Source: an uncultured Acetatifactor sp.
Lineage (GTDB): Bacteria > Bacillota > Clostridia > Lachnospirales > Lachnospiraceae
NCBI GenBank assembly: GCA_947589075.1
Contig: CANQBS010000007.1
Span: forward strand, 1 to 64,000
Direction of reading: 5' to 3'
Length of the DNA stretch: 64,000 nt
The first letter of the stretch is position 1. Each line of letters begins with the position of its first letter. Positions 19,932 to 30,277 of the stretch are shown here, one piece after another. The notes beneath the pieces are model-generated. The model was not told where the DNA came from and made no database searches. It was given only the letters and a program-made list of their open reading frames with translations. The position numbers and the translations under genes were made by a program.

Positions 19932-21017
19932 TCAGTCCTTTCGGTTCACCCTTATTTCTATGGCGCGGTGTTCATTTTCTATGACAACCTCCCTGTGGCT
20001 GCCGCCATATTCCCCGTCCAGGGTCCAGGCAACCTCCTCCATGGATTCTATGGTAAGGCTGGAAGCGCGGAAGCAGTGCATAACGTCCGTGTCGATATCC
20101 CGGTTCACCAGGGAAAGCATAAGATTGTTGAGCTCCATGGGGGTCCTGGGGAGCTTGATCAGTGTCACTTCAAACACGCCGTCGTCCAGCTTCACATTAT
20201 TGCCGGTAATGTGCTTAAAGCCTCCTACCGAAATGGAGTTGGTGACCATGCCGAAAACAAAGTCGTCTTCTATGACGTGAACATCCTCCTCTCCGCATTT
20301 TCCGGCGCCGTCAAGTTCCGCCGTCCCTCCATATTTCCCGACAGCCTTACACTCCTCCAGTTTGTCGTATTCTCCGGCACCGTCACATTCACGTTTCTCC
20401 GCGCTGTCACTGCCCTCCATCTTTTTTCCGGCGGTATAGGAGACCTTCATATGATAGGAACGGATAGAGGAGAGGCGCTTCATGCCTTCCAGAAGATAAG
20501 CCATATGACCCAGCAGGTTCTTCATGTCCTGGCCGGTCTCATAGGAAACGTCCGTAAACAGCCCGAATGCGGCGATATACACAAATACATCCCGATTAAA
20601 GGAGCCGATGTCGCAGGGAAAATTTTCCCCCACCACAACCGTCTCCGCAGCCTGAAGCATATTCTTGGGCAGATTCAGGCTCCCGCCGAAATCATTGGTG
20701 CTCCCTGCCGGGATATAGCCGATGGGAGTCCGGAAAGAGCTTTGCATCATGCCCGTCACCACCTCATCCAGGGTACCGTCCCCGCCGCTGCAGACTACCA
20801 TATCATAAACCGGCGTGCGATACCTGGTCAGCTCCACAGCATCCCCTCTTTTCCGGGTGGGACATACCGTGATCTCGTATCCCCCGTCCGCAAAAAGCTC
20901 CAGGATATCCGAAAGCTTCCCCTTGATCTGCGCTTTCCCGGCTTTTGGATTATAAATAAAAAGCATCTTTTTATCCGCCATTTTCTCACCTGCCATTCTT
21001 TTGCCTGCCATTTCCAT
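19932..21017 (-). CDS. Diacylglycerol/lipid kinase family protein with a low-complexity insertion
   Basis: MLFIYNPKAGKAQIKGKL, VVCSGGDGTLDEVV, GYIPAGSTNDFGGSL. Confidence 0.9.
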   Translation of the reverse strand: MEMAGKRMAGEKMADKKMLFIYNPKAGKAQIKGKLSDILELFADGGYEITVCPTRKRGDAVELTRYRTPVYDMVVCSGGDGTLDEVVTGMMQSSFRTPIGYIPAGSTNDFGGSLNLPKNMLQAAETVVVGENFPCDIGSFNRDVFVYIAAFGLFTDVSYETGQDMKNLLGHMAYLLEGMKRLSSIRSYHMKVSYTAGKKMEGSDSAEKRECDGAGEYDKLEECKAVGKYGGTAELDGAGKCGEEDVHVIEDDFVFGMVTNSISVGGFKHITGNNVKLDDGVFEVTLIKLPRTPMELNNLMLSLVNRDIDTDVMHCFRASSLTIESMEEVAWTLDGEYGGSHREVVIENEHRAIEIRVNRKD

Positions 21018-21169
21018 AGCGCACCTGCCGCTTCCGCGGCGCGCCTACCTTTTCCAGGGCGGGCCTGCCCTTCCCATGTTAAGAAAACATGTTAAAAAAA
21101 GTCAGTTAAGAAAAACAGAATCAACATCAGGATTTTGTCCGCCGCTGATTCTGTCATTCTTCTCATCTA

Positions 21170-21433
21170 CTATGCCACACTCTCGCCGCTGAGGAATCTT
21201 TCAATATCCTCCACAGCCGCCTGCTCGTCAGAACCGTTTGCAGTAACGATCACCTGCTCGCCGTTGTTCAGCCCCAGACTCATCATTCCCATGATGCTCT
21301 TGGCGTTCACCTTCTTGCCCGCCACCTCCAGGTAAATGGAGCTCTCATACTTGCTCGCCACCTGTACCAGCACGGCTACCGGCCTTGCCTCCAGGCCGTT
21401 GCTCAGCCTGATCTCAATTGCCTTCTGCGTCAT
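21170..21433 (-). CDS. HPr-like phosphocarrier protein
   Basis: HPr-family fold signature NGLEARPVAVLVQVASKYES... KSIMGMMSLGLNNGEQVIVTANGSDEQAAVEDIERFL; adjacent to whiA. Confidence 0.9.
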   Translation of the reverse strand: MTQKAIEIRLSNGLEARPVAVLVQVASKYESSIYLEVAGKKVNAKSIMGMMSLGLNNGEQVIVTANGSDEQAAVEDIERFLSGESVA

Positions 21434-21453
21434 AACATTTTCCTCCTCGTTTT

Positions 21454-22320
21454 TTACGTTCTCAACCTTTCGGCTAACTCTCCCAGCTTCCGAAGTCTGT
21501 GATTCACCCCCGACTTTCCCACCGGCGGATCCAAGTGCTCCCCCAGCTCCTTCAGAGGCATATCCGGATATTCCAGCCTTACCTCCGCCATCTGTCTTAA
21601 AGCATCGGGAAGATTCTGAAATCCATAGCGCTCCCGCAGCAGTTCAATATCCTCTATCTGTCTGGCCGCCGCGCTCACTGTCTTGCCAATATTGGCTGTC
21701 TCGCAGTTTACACGCCGGTTCACGGAATTGCGCACCTCTTTCAGAATACGCAGATTCTCCAGATTCATCAGGGACAGCGGCGCCTCCATGGCGGCAAGAA
21801 GTTCCACAATGCCCGCGCCCTCCTTCAGGTAGACAACGTAATACTTTTTACGAAGAATGATCTTCGCATCTATGCCGAATCCCTGTATCACGCCCTGCAG
21901 CTGCTCAGCCTTTCCGCGGCTGCTGCACACGAACTCCAGATGATACCCCTTCCTGGGGTCGCTCATGGAGCCCGCCGCAAGAAAAGCTCCCCTGATAAAA
22001 GCACGCTGACAACAGGAATTCTTAATGAGCAAAGGACTTACCGGTTCCTCCAGGCTGCCGAACTTGTTGTAAAATAACCGCATTTCTTCTTCGCCCATTT
22101 CGACACCATTATTTATATTAAATGTTTTTTGCAATAATGTAAAGCCTTTTCTTACAATCGCTTCATTTTCTGTCTGAAAACCTACAGTATAGCGGTTATT
22201 TTCATCTTTTCCGTACTGTCCGCAGAAAAGCAGCAGCGCTGCGAGCTCCGCGATCTGACAATGTCTGGCAGGGCTTATATGCTTTGCCAGCTCTTCTTTC
22301 ACTTCGCTGGAAAATGACAT
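21454..22320 (-). CDS. whiA: WhiA, DNA-binding regulator
   Basis: MSFSSEVKEELAKHI; NRRVNCETANIGKTVSAAARQIEDIELL; HLDPPVGKSGVNHRLRKL. Confidence 0.95.
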   Translation of the reverse strand: MSFSSEVKEELAKHISPARHCQIAELAALLLFCGQYGKDENNRYTVGFQTENEAIVRKGFTLLQKTFNINNGVEMGEEEMRLFYNKFGSLEEPVSPLLIKNSCCQRAFIRGAFLAAGSMSDPRKGYHLEFVCSSRGKAEQLQGVIQGFGIDAKIILRKKYYVVYLKEGAGIVELLAAMEAPLSLMNLENLRILKEVRNSVNRRVNCETANIGKTVSAAARQIEDIELLRERYGFQNLPDALRQMAEVRLEYPDMPLKELGEHLDPPVGKSGVNHRLRKLGELAERLRT

Positions 22321-22322
22321 CC

Positions 22323-23216
22323 TTAGGTACTCCTGTGATACACATCTCTATGATAAAGCTTTAAACCATATTTTCCTTTGTCCTTCAGTCTCTGATAAAG
22401 TTCCCCTGCAAGGGTCACGCTCCGATGCTTTCCCCCGGTACAGCCCACCGCGATCACAAGCCGGTATTTTCCTTCCTTTACATAATTGGGGATCAGGAAC
22501 TGTATCATATCCGTGAGCTTTTCCATAAACTCCCCTGCCTCAGGGAAGCCCATGACATATTCCTGCACTTCCCTGTCGTTCCCTGTCTTATGCTTCAGTT
22601 CGTCGATATAAAAAGGATTGGGAAGAAACCTTACGTCAAACACCAGATCCGCGTCGGCCGGAATCCCATGCTTAAAACCAAAGGACATGATCGTAACTAT
22701 GAGACTATTATATTCCTCATTCTGTACAAAAATTCGATCAAGCTCTTCCTTTAATTCCCTTGTCAGTAAATGTGTGGTATCCAGAATATAATCGGACTGC
22801 TTTCTGATGGCCTCCAGCACCCGCCGTTCCCTGCGCACCCCTTCCTCCAGGCGTCCTTCCTGAGCCAGGGGATGTATGCGCCTTGTTTCCTTGTAGCGTT
22901 TGATCAGGACGGCGTCGTCCGCCTCCATGAAAAGGATCTCCATCTGATAGCCCGCGCTTTTCAGCTGCCCCAGGATCATGGTGGCGTCTTCAAAAGACTG
23001 TCCGGCCCTCACGTCCAGTCCCAGCGCCACCTTGGTGATCTCACTGTTGGGCGTAGCGATCAGCTCCACAAATTTTTCGATCAGAGAAACCGGAAGATTG
23101 TCCACGCAATAGAATCCGATGTCCTCCAGCATTTTGAGAACGGTGCTCTTCCCGCCGCCGCTCATTCCCGTTACCACTACGAATCTCATCCGTTCCTCCA
23201 CGTCCCGGGAAGTCAT
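22323..23216 (-). CDS. rapZ: RNase adapter RapZ
   Basis: FVVVTGMSGGGKSTVLKMLEDIGFYCVDNLP; VAVGCTGGKHRSV-type motif (IAVGCTGGKHRSVTLA). Confidence 0.95.
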   Translation of the reverse strand: MTSRDVEERMRFVVVTGMSGGGKSTVLKMLEDIGFYCVDNLPVSLIEKFVELIATPNSEITKVALGLDVRAGQSFEDATMILGQLKSAGYQMEILFMEADDAVLIKRYKETRRIHPLAQEGRLEEGVRRERRVLEAIRKQSDYILDTTHLLTRELKEELDRIFVQNEEYNSLIVTIMSFGFKHGIPADADLVFDVRFLPNPFYIDELKHKTGNDREVQEYVMGFPEAGEFMEKLTDMIQFLIPNYVKEGKYRLVIAVGCTGGKHRSVTLAGELYQRLKDKGKYGLKLYHRDVYHRST

Positions 23217-23329
23217 CCTGCCACTTTCTCCGAGTCTGCCCCGGGCAAAACGGACAGGCCCTCCCGTGCATCCCTTGTAATCCTTATGAATCCCTATAAA
23301 TACTTATATATCCTTATGGATGAATTCTC

Positions 23330-24313
23330 TTAAAACTCTCCCAGAAGCACGACCTCCGGCTCCAGTTCCACGCCGGACATCTCCTTTACTCTGCTTTGGA
23401 TCTCCTTCATCAGGGCAAAAACATCCGAGGCCGTCGCCCCGCCTGCATTGATCACGAAGCCGCAGTGTTTCTCCGACACCCTGGCGCCTCCGATCTGAAA
23501 GCCCCTAAGACCCGCCTGTTCGATCAGCTGTCCGGCAAAACATCCTTCCGGCCGCTTAAAGGTGCTTCCCGCGCTGGGAAATTCCAATGGCTGCTTTTCC
23601 CGGCGCCTTGCAGCCAGGTCGTCCATCTTCGCCCGGATCTGTACCGGGTCTCCGGGATGCAGCTGCAGCACAACCTTCGTTACAATATAAGGAAATTTCT
23701 TCAGAAGGCTGGTCCGGTAACCGAAATCCATCTCTGCGTTATCCAACACCAGCTCTTTCCCGTCCCGGGTAAGCACGGTAACTTCCTGAACCACCTGTTT
23801 CATCTCACCGCCATAGGCCCCTGCATTCATCACAGCGGCCCCGCCAATGGAGCCGGGAATTCCTGCGGCAAATTCAAACCCCGTAAGCCCATGCTCCAGG
23901 GCGGCTCTCGCCGTCTGGGACAGAAGTGCGCCTGCCGCCGCCGTAACCGTATCGCCGGAAACGGTAACCTGACTCATCCGGGAGCCAATATGCAGAACCA
24001 CGCCCCGGTATCCCGCATCGCTTACCAAAAGGTTGCTGCCGTTTCCCAAAACGAAACAGGGAACCCTCCGCCATCCTTTCTTCGGGAGAACTTCCTCCTT
24101 TGGGAAGAATCCCTCTTCCCGGAGATTTCCTATCTCCGGAGAGTTCAGATACGCCAGAATCTTCCCCAGCTGTTCTACAGTCTCTATCTCGATCAGACAG
24201 TCCGCAGGTCCTCCGATGCGAAACGAAGTGTGTCCTGCCATAGGCTCCTGCAGCAAAATCTTATCTTCCGGTATGATGGCCTTCAGAGCCTCCAATACAA
24301 CACTTTCGATCAA
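23330..24313 (-). CDS. murB: UDP-N-acetylmuramate dehydrogenase
   Basis: HTSFRIGGPADCLIEI; FAAGIPGSIGGAAVMNAGAYGGEM; CGFVINAGGATASDV. Confidence 0.95.
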   Translation of the reverse strand: MIESVVLEALKAIIPEDKILLQEPMAGHTSFRIGGPADCLIEIETVEQLGKILAYLNSPEIGNLREEGFFPKEEVLPKKGWRRVPCFVLGNGSNLLVSDAGYRGVVLHIGSRMSQVTVSGDTVTAAAGALLSQTARAALEHGLTGFEFAAGIPGSIGGAAVMNAGAYGGEMKQVVQEVTVLTRDGKELVLDNAEMDFGYRTSLLKKFPYIVTKVVLQLHPGDPVQIRAKMDDLAARRREKQPLEFPSAGSTFKRPEGCFAGQLIEQAGLRGFQIGGARVSEKHCGFVINAGGATASDVFALMKEIQSRVKEMSGVELEPEVVLLGEF

Positions 24314-24402
24314 CCTTATATCCCCCGCGTCGCCGTTTGATTTTCCTGTTTCCCATTTTAGAGCCTGCTTTTCATCTTAAGAACCGGCCTTCTTCTCTCC
24401 GG

Positions 24403-25356
24403 CTAGAATGCGATGCCGTCGTCATCCTCGTCGTGTCTCCTCGCCAGGGAATTCTGCACACGGGTATAAAGCTCCTGCGCCGCATTGTAACCCATTTTCT
24501 TCTGACGATGGTTGACTGCTGCCGATTCACAGATCACCGCCAGGTTACGCCCCGGACGGATGGGAATGTTGTGACATACGATCTTATTTCCAAGATATTC
24601 CGTGTAGTTTTCTTCCAATCCAAGCCTGTCGTATTCCTTGTCCTTATCCCAGTCCTCCAGCCGGATCACCAGATCGACCTGCTGAGTGTCCCGGACCGCC
24701 GAAGCTCCGAACAAAGCCTTCACATCCACGATGCCAATGCCCCGCAGCTCGATGAAATGCTTGGTAATATCAGGCGCGCTGCCCACCAGGGTATCGTCGC
24801 TGACCTTCCGCAGTTCCACCACATCATCCGTCACCAGACGATGTCCCCTTTTGATGAGCTCCAGGGCGGCTTCTGATTTCCCGATCCCGCTCTCTCCCGT
24901 GATCAGGACCCCTTCCCCGTATACATCCACCAAAACACCATGGACTGAAATGCAGGGCGCCAGCCTTACATTCAGCCAGCGGATGATCTCCGCCATAAAG
25001 TCCGATGTGGACTTCTTCGTAGACAAAAGAGGCACCATATGCTTATTGGCCACCTCAAGAAAAATAGGATCCGGCCGCAGATCCCTGCAGAAAACAATAC
25101 AGGGGATATCATAAGAGAGCAGGTCCTCATAAACCTCCCTCTTGCGCTCATCCGTCAGGCTCTCTAAATAAGTATATTCCACAAATCCGATGATCTGCAG
25201 TCTTGTGGCGGCAAAATGTTCAAAATAACCTACCAGCTGCAGGGCCGGACGATTGATATCCGGCTGTGTAATACGGATGCTGGTCACATCGATTTCCGGC
25301 GTGAGATTTTCCAGCTTCATTTTCTCGATCACTCTCATTAAACTGACACTGGCCAT
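24403..25356 (-). CDS. hprK: HPr kinase/phosphorylase
   Basis: VLITGESGIGKSEAALELIKRGHRLVTDDVVE; ELRGIGIVDVKALFG. Confidence 0.95.
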   Translation of the reverse strand: MASVSLMRVIEKMKLENLTPEIDVTSIRITQPDINRPALQLVGYFEHFAATRLQIIGFVEYTYLESLTDERKREVYEDLLSYDIPCIVFCRDLRPDPIFLEVANKHMVPLLSTKKSTSDFMAEIIRWLNVRLAPCISVHGVLVDVYGEGVLITGESGIGKSEAALELIKRGHRLVTDDVVELRKVSDDTLVGSAPDITKHFIELRGIGIVDVKALFGASAVRDTQQVDLVIRLEDWDKDKEYDRLGLEENYTEYLGNKIVCHNIPIRPGRNLAVICESAAVNHRQKKMGYNAAQELYTRVQNSLARRHDEDDDGIAF

Positions 25357-25558
25357 AGTTTTCTTCTCCCTTTTCTGCAGCAGGCAGCCGTTTCGCTTCC
25401 CAACGTCTCTGTCCCTGATCCTATGAACATTCTAGCACACATCCAAATCCAATTCAACCGACACTTTAAAATAAACCCGGCCGGTCCCGGCATCCCCGTC
25501 CAGTCGTTCCGGTTCAGTTATCCCGGTCCAGCTATTCCAGCTCAGGTTTCCATGCCTG

Positions 25559-27490
25559 TTATTCTTTGTGGAAGAATCCGTAAATCTGCTCCGCCACATT
25601 CACCGGAATCTCCGGAAGCTCCTCAAGCCTTTCCACCGAGGCGTCCCGAATTTCTTCTATCGAACGGAAGGCTTTCATAAGAGCCTTTCTCCTGGCAGGA
25701 CCGATTCCCGGTATCTCATCCAGAGAGGACTGCACCTGAGCCTTGCTGCGCAGGGAACGGTGATACTCTATGGCAAAACGGTGGGCTTCATCCTGGATCC
25801 TGGTGATCAGCTTAAATCCTTCAGAATGGGTATCAATAGGGAGCTCCACATTATTATAATACAAGCCCCTGGTTCTGTGGTTATCATCCTTGACCATGCC
25901 GCAGACCGGAATATGGATCCCCAGCTCCTCCAGAACCGCCAGGGCAATATTCACCTGTCCGCGGCCTCCGTCCATCAGGAGCAGATCCGGGAACCTGGTA
26001 AAGCTTCCATATTCCCGTTCCAGTTCCTTCTCCTCCAGTTCCCGGCTCTCCTCCATGCCATGAAGAAATCTCCTTGTAAGGATCTCCTTCATGCAGGCGT
26101 AATCGTCCGGTCCCGAAACCGTGCGTATTTTAAATTTGCGGTAATCGCTGCGTTTCGGTTTCCCTTTTTCATAGACCACCATGGAACCCACATTTGCAAA
26201 GCCGCTGATATTGGAAATATCAAAGGCCTCCATCCGATCCGCCTTTTCAATCCCCAACAGGGAAGCGATCTCCTTCACTGCCCCGATGGTCCGTCCTTCC
26301 TCCCGCTTCAGCTTCTCTCTGTCCTGATTCAACACCAGCTTTGCATTCTGGGCCGCCAGCTCCACCAGCTTTTCTTTATAACCGATCTTAGGCACCTTGA
26401 TATAGATTCTCGCGCCCCGCCGCCCGCTGAGCCATTTTTCCAGCAGTGGGATCTCTTCGATCTCATACTGCAGCATAAGTTCCCTGGGGATAAAGGGGGT
26501 CCCTGCGTAAAACTGCTTTACAAAGTCCCCGAGGATCTCCCCTTCCCTTTTTCCGGATACATTCGTCATATAATAATGTTCTCTGCCAATGAGCTTTCCG
26601 TCCCTGACAAAGAAAATCTGTACCACAGCCTCCGACTCATCCCGGTACAGAGCGATCACATCCTTGTCCTCCCCGTCGCTGTCCGTGATCTTCTGCTTCT
26701 GGGAAACCTGTTTCACACTGTTATAAAGATCCCGATATCTGGCTGCTTCCTCGAACTCCAGATTTTCAGACGCCCTCAGCATTTTCTGTTCCAGTTCTCC
26801 CAGGATCATGTCATAATTCCCATTCAGGAATTCCAGCGCGCCCGCCACCTGCTCCCGGTACTGCTCCCTGCTCACATATTCCTGACAGGGGGCAAGACAT
26901 TGTTTAATGTGATAATTAAGGCAGGGACGCTCCAGTCCGATATCCCTCGGAAGAGATCTGCTGCAGGTCCTCAGCTGAAACAGCTTATTTAACAGTTCAA
27001 TGGTATCCTTTACCGCTGCCGCGCTGCTGTAGGGGCCGAAATATTTCGACTTATCTTTTTTCATCTGCCTGGAAAAAAGGATCCTGGGATAGTCTTCCCC
27101 AAGAGTCACCTTAATATAAGGATAGGTCTTATCATCCTTCAAGAGCGTATTATATTTGGGAGAATGCTCTTTGATCAGGTTATTTTCCAGAACCAGGGCT
27201 TCCAGCTCGGAGTCCGTCACAATATATTCAAACCGGGCGATCAGACTCACCATTTTATCAATGGCAGGCCCCCTTCCGATATTTTCCCGGAAATAAGAAC
27301 GCACACGGTTATGAAGATTGACCGCCTTTCCCACGTAAAGGATGGTATCCTCTGCATCCCTCATGATATAGACGCCGGGCTTATTCGGCAGCTTTTTCAG
27401 CTCTTCCTCAAATTGGAACATCCTTTTCTCCCCTGTATGCTGCCCTGTATCGTACAGCTTTCTATTCGCAAAATATCCTGTGGGATCCAC
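25559..27490 (-). CDS. uvrC: Excinuclease ABC subunit C
   Basis: [51 protein letters not shown]. Confidence 0.95.
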   Translation of the reverse strand: MDPTGYFANRKLYDTGQHTGEKRMFQFEEELKKLPNKPGVYIMRDAEDTILYVGKAVNLHNRVRSYFRENIGRGPAIDKMVSLIARFEYIVTDSELEALVLENNLIKEHSPKYNTLLKDDKTYPYIKVTLGEDYPRILFSRQMKKDKSKYFGPYSSAAAVKDTIELLNKLFQLRTCSRSLPRDIGLERPCLNYHIKQCLAPCQEYVSREQYREQVAGALEFLNGNYDMILGELEQKMLRASENLEFEEAARYRDLYNSVKQVSQKQKITDSDGEDKDVIALYRDESEAVVQIFFVRDGKLIGREHYYMTNVSGKREGEILGDFVKQFYAGTPFIPRELMLQYEIEEIPLLEKWLSGRRGARIYIKVPKIGYKEKLVELAAQNAKLVLNQDREKLKREEGRTIGAVKEIASLLGIEKADRMEAFDISNISGFANVGSMVVYEKGKPKRSDYRKFKIRTVSGPDDYACMKEILTRRFLHGMEESRELEEKELEREYGSFTRFPDLLLMDGGRGQVNIALAVLEELGIHIPVCGMVKDDNHRTRGLYYNNVELPIDTHSEGFKLITRIQDEAHRFAIEYHRSLRSKAQVQSSLDEIPGIGPARRKALMKAFRSIEEIRDASVERLEELPEIPVNVAEQIYGFFHKE

Positions 27491-27535
27491 AGGATATTTT
27501 ATCTTTTGCCATCATAACAATATCTGACTGATTTA

Positions 27536-29896
27536 TCAATCCTCTAAAGGTCTGTTGGAAAACCTTCCCGTCACAGGCTTCTCCTGAGCGGGCCGGGAAT
27601 TATCTTCCTCCCGGGAAGTATCGGCCTCTTCTGCCGGGGCTTCGTCCGTCTCCCGGGCTGCCTCTGTATTCTCTGCCGGAGCAATGTCCCTCTCCTGAGG
27701 CGCATTGGCTCCTCCTGTCAGGACTTCAGCTCTCTCCTGAGTCGCATTGGCATCCCCCGTCCAGGCAGCGGGCTCTCCTGCTAAAACTGCATCGTTCTTT
27801 CCCCCAGGAGCGTCCGCTTCTCCGGTCTGGGCAGCGGCAGGCTCCTGCGCCTCCTGTTCCTTCTCCAGAGGCACGGGTGCTCCTGCGGAAACCGCAGGCT
27901 TTTCTTCTTCCGGATCCGGCAGCCCCTTCTCCCGGCGGAAGATCTGCATAAATTCCTTCCCCGTAATGGTCTCCTTTTCAATCAGGAAGCCGGCCAGCTT
28001 ATCCATCAGCTCCCGGTTCTCTCGAAGCATGGAAAGAGCCTTGTCATAGCTTTCCTTCAACAGCTCCACCACTTCCTCATCAATCTCCGCGGCAGTCTGA
28101 TCGCTGCAGTTCAAAGCGGTCCTCCCTTCCAGATACTGGCTCTCCACTGTAGCCAGGCCCATCAGGCCGAACCGTTTGCTCATACCGTACTGGGTAATCA
28201 TGGCTTTTGCAATATTGGTCGCCTTCTCAATATCATTGGCAGCGCCTGTGGTCACCGTGTCAAACACGATCTCTTCCGCTGCTCTTCCTGCCACGAGACC
28301 CACCAGCATGTCCCGCAGCTCCGCTTCCGTATTCAAATACTTTTCTTCCTCCGGAACCTGCATCACATACCCCAGCGCCCCCATGGTCCTGGGTACGATG
28401 GTGATCTTCTGCACCGGCTCCGAATTCTTCTGCAGGGCCGCCACCAGGGCATGGCCCACCTCATGGTAAGACACGATCCGACGCTCTTCCTTACTCATGA
28501 TCCGGTCCTTTTTCTCTTTCCCCACCAATACCTGCTCCACTGCGGCGAACAGATCCTTCTGGTTCACCAGACGGCGTCCTTCCTTCACTGCGTTAATTGC
28601 CGCCTCATTGATCATATTGGCAAGGTCAGAACCCACGGCGCCGCTGGTGGCCAGGGCTATGGCTTCCAGATCCACCGTTTCGTCCATCTTCACGTCCTTC
28701 GCATGAACCTTCAGGATCTCCACACGCCCCTTCAGATCGGGCTTATCCACAATGATCCGTCTGTCAAAACGTCCGGGACGAAGGAGAGCCTTATCCAGGA
28801 TCTCCGGTCTGTTGGTGGCTCCCAGGATCAGAATTCCCTTGGAGCTGTCGAAGCCGTCCATCTCGGACAAAAGCTGGTTCAGGGTCTGTTCCCGTTCCTC
28901 GTTGCCGCCGCCGTACTTGGAATCACGGCTCCGTCCGATGGCATCAATCTCATCAATAAAAATAATGCAGGGAGCGTTCTTCGTAGCTTCCTTAAACAGG
29001 TCACGCACCCGGCTGGCTCCTACGCCCACGTACAGCTCGATGAAATCCGAGCCGGTCAGGGAGAAAAAGGGAACATGGGCTTCTCCTGCCACTGCCTTTG
29101 CCAGCAGGGTCTTGCCGGTTCCGGGAGGTCCCACCAGCAGCGCTCCCTTCGGCAGCCTTGCGCCGATCCCGGCGTATCTTGACGGATTGTGGAGGAAATC
29201 CACCACTTCCACCAGGGACTCCTTGGCCTCGTCCTCTCCCGCCACATCCTTAAAGGTAACGCCCGTCTCCTTCTGGACATAGACCTTCGCCGTATTTTTC
29301 CCGACGCTGAAAGGGCCGCCGTTTCCACCCATCTTCCGCAGAAGAAAGCTTAAAAGCACCCACATCAGAAGCACCGGCAGCACAAAGGAAAGGATGCTCA
29401 TGATAAGAGCAGTCCCGTTGGAAGGATTCGCCTCAAACTCCTCCACTCCGTTTTCTTCCAGACGCTTTGTCAGGTCGGAAGCGTTCTCCATCACATAAGT
29501 GGTATATTCCACATCCTTCATCCCATAACCCAGGGAAGCAAAGGGATTGTCGTTATCCTCCTGCCCTCCCGTTCCATTCTTTTTGGTAAAGGTCAGATAT
29601 CCATCGCTTCCCAGGACGGCAGTCTTGATCTCCCCGTTTCCCAGCATGGTAAGGAATTCCGAATAACTCACTTCAAATTCGGAACCCGCATTCAGGAAAA
29701 AATTGCCGAAAATCATCACAACGGTCAGTACCGCGATGGCAGACAACAGATAGAGCATCCAGTTCGGCTGCCTGTTGCCGTTATTGCCGTTATTGCCCCC
29801 ATTACCGCCGTTGTTTCCATTACCGTGGCCGTTATTATAACCATTTCCGTTATTATATCCGTTTCCGTTGTCATATTCATTCATCTGATTGCTCAT
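27536..29896 (-). CDS. ftsH: ATP-dependent zinc metalloprotease FtsH with Asn/Gly-rich N-terminus and Ala/Glu/Pro-rich C-terminal tail
   Basis: ALLVGPPGTGKTLLAKAVAGEA, HEVGHALVAAL; start set at MSNQMNEYDNGNG (ORF extends to 29959). Confidence 0.95.
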   Translation of the reverse strand: MSNQMNEYDNGNGYNNGNGYNNGHGNGNNGGNGGNNGNNGNRQPNWMLYLLSAIAVLTVVMIFGNFFLNAGSEFEVSYSEFLTMLGNGEIKTAVLGSDGYLTFTKKNGTGGQEDNDNPFASLGYGMKDVEYTTYVMENASDLTKRLEENGVEEFEANPSNGTALIMSILSFVLPVLLMWVLLSFLLRKMGGNGGPFSVGKNTAKVYVQKETGVTFKDVAGEDEAKESLVEVVDFLHNPSRYAGIGARLPKGALLVGPPGTGKTLLAKAVAGEAHVPFFSLTGSDFIELYVGVGASRVRDLFKEATKNAPCIIFIDEIDAIGRSRDSKYGGGNEEREQTLNQLLSEMDGFDSSKGILILGATNRPEILDKALLRPGRFDRRIIVDKPDLKGRVEILKVHAKDVKMDETVDLEAIALATSGAVGSDLANMINEAAINAVKEGRRLVNQKDLFAAVEQVLVGKEKKDRIMSKEERRIVSYHEVGHALVAALQKNSEPVQKITIVPRTMGALGYVMQVPEEEKYLNTEAELRDMLVGLVAGRAAEEIVFDTVTTGAANDIEKATNIAKAMITQYGMSKRFGLMGLATVESQYLEGRTALNCSDQTAAEIDEEVVELLKESYDKALSMLRENRELMDKLAGFLIEKETITGKEFMQIFRREKGLPDPEEEKPAVSAGAPVPLEKEQEAQEPAAAQTGEADAPGGKNDAVLAGEPAAWTGDANATQERAEVLTGGANAPQERDIAPAENTEAARETDEAPAEEADTSREEDNSRPAQEKPVTGRFSNRPLED

Positions 29897-30277
29897 AACT
29901 TCCTCATTTCCACAATATCGTTCCAGTCCATATCTATACCGTCTACAGCCAGACCACATCAGCCTGGATAATCTCTATCCATATTGTGACAGCTGATCCA
30001 CGCATATAACCAACAATTTTTTATAAAAACCTATTTTATTATAGAGATAAAAATAATAGAAATCAATAGTGGAAACGTGAAAAATGTGTGATTTCTCTTA
30101 AAGATTTATGAAAAAGGAAATTTTTCTTCCATATTTCCTATAGATTTTTTAAGCGGTTTATAGTAAAATAAGGCGGTAAATTTTTTTTCAGAAAACACTC
30201 TTATCGGATGACAAAACATTTCCTAAGAAATTAAGAGAACGATAATACCCGGTTTCCCGGGAAAGGGAGGTGGAACT

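Noticed and set aside
25568-26992. 474-aa ORF antisense to uvrC
   Set aside because: Antisense of a confidently identified gene with no recognisable motifs.
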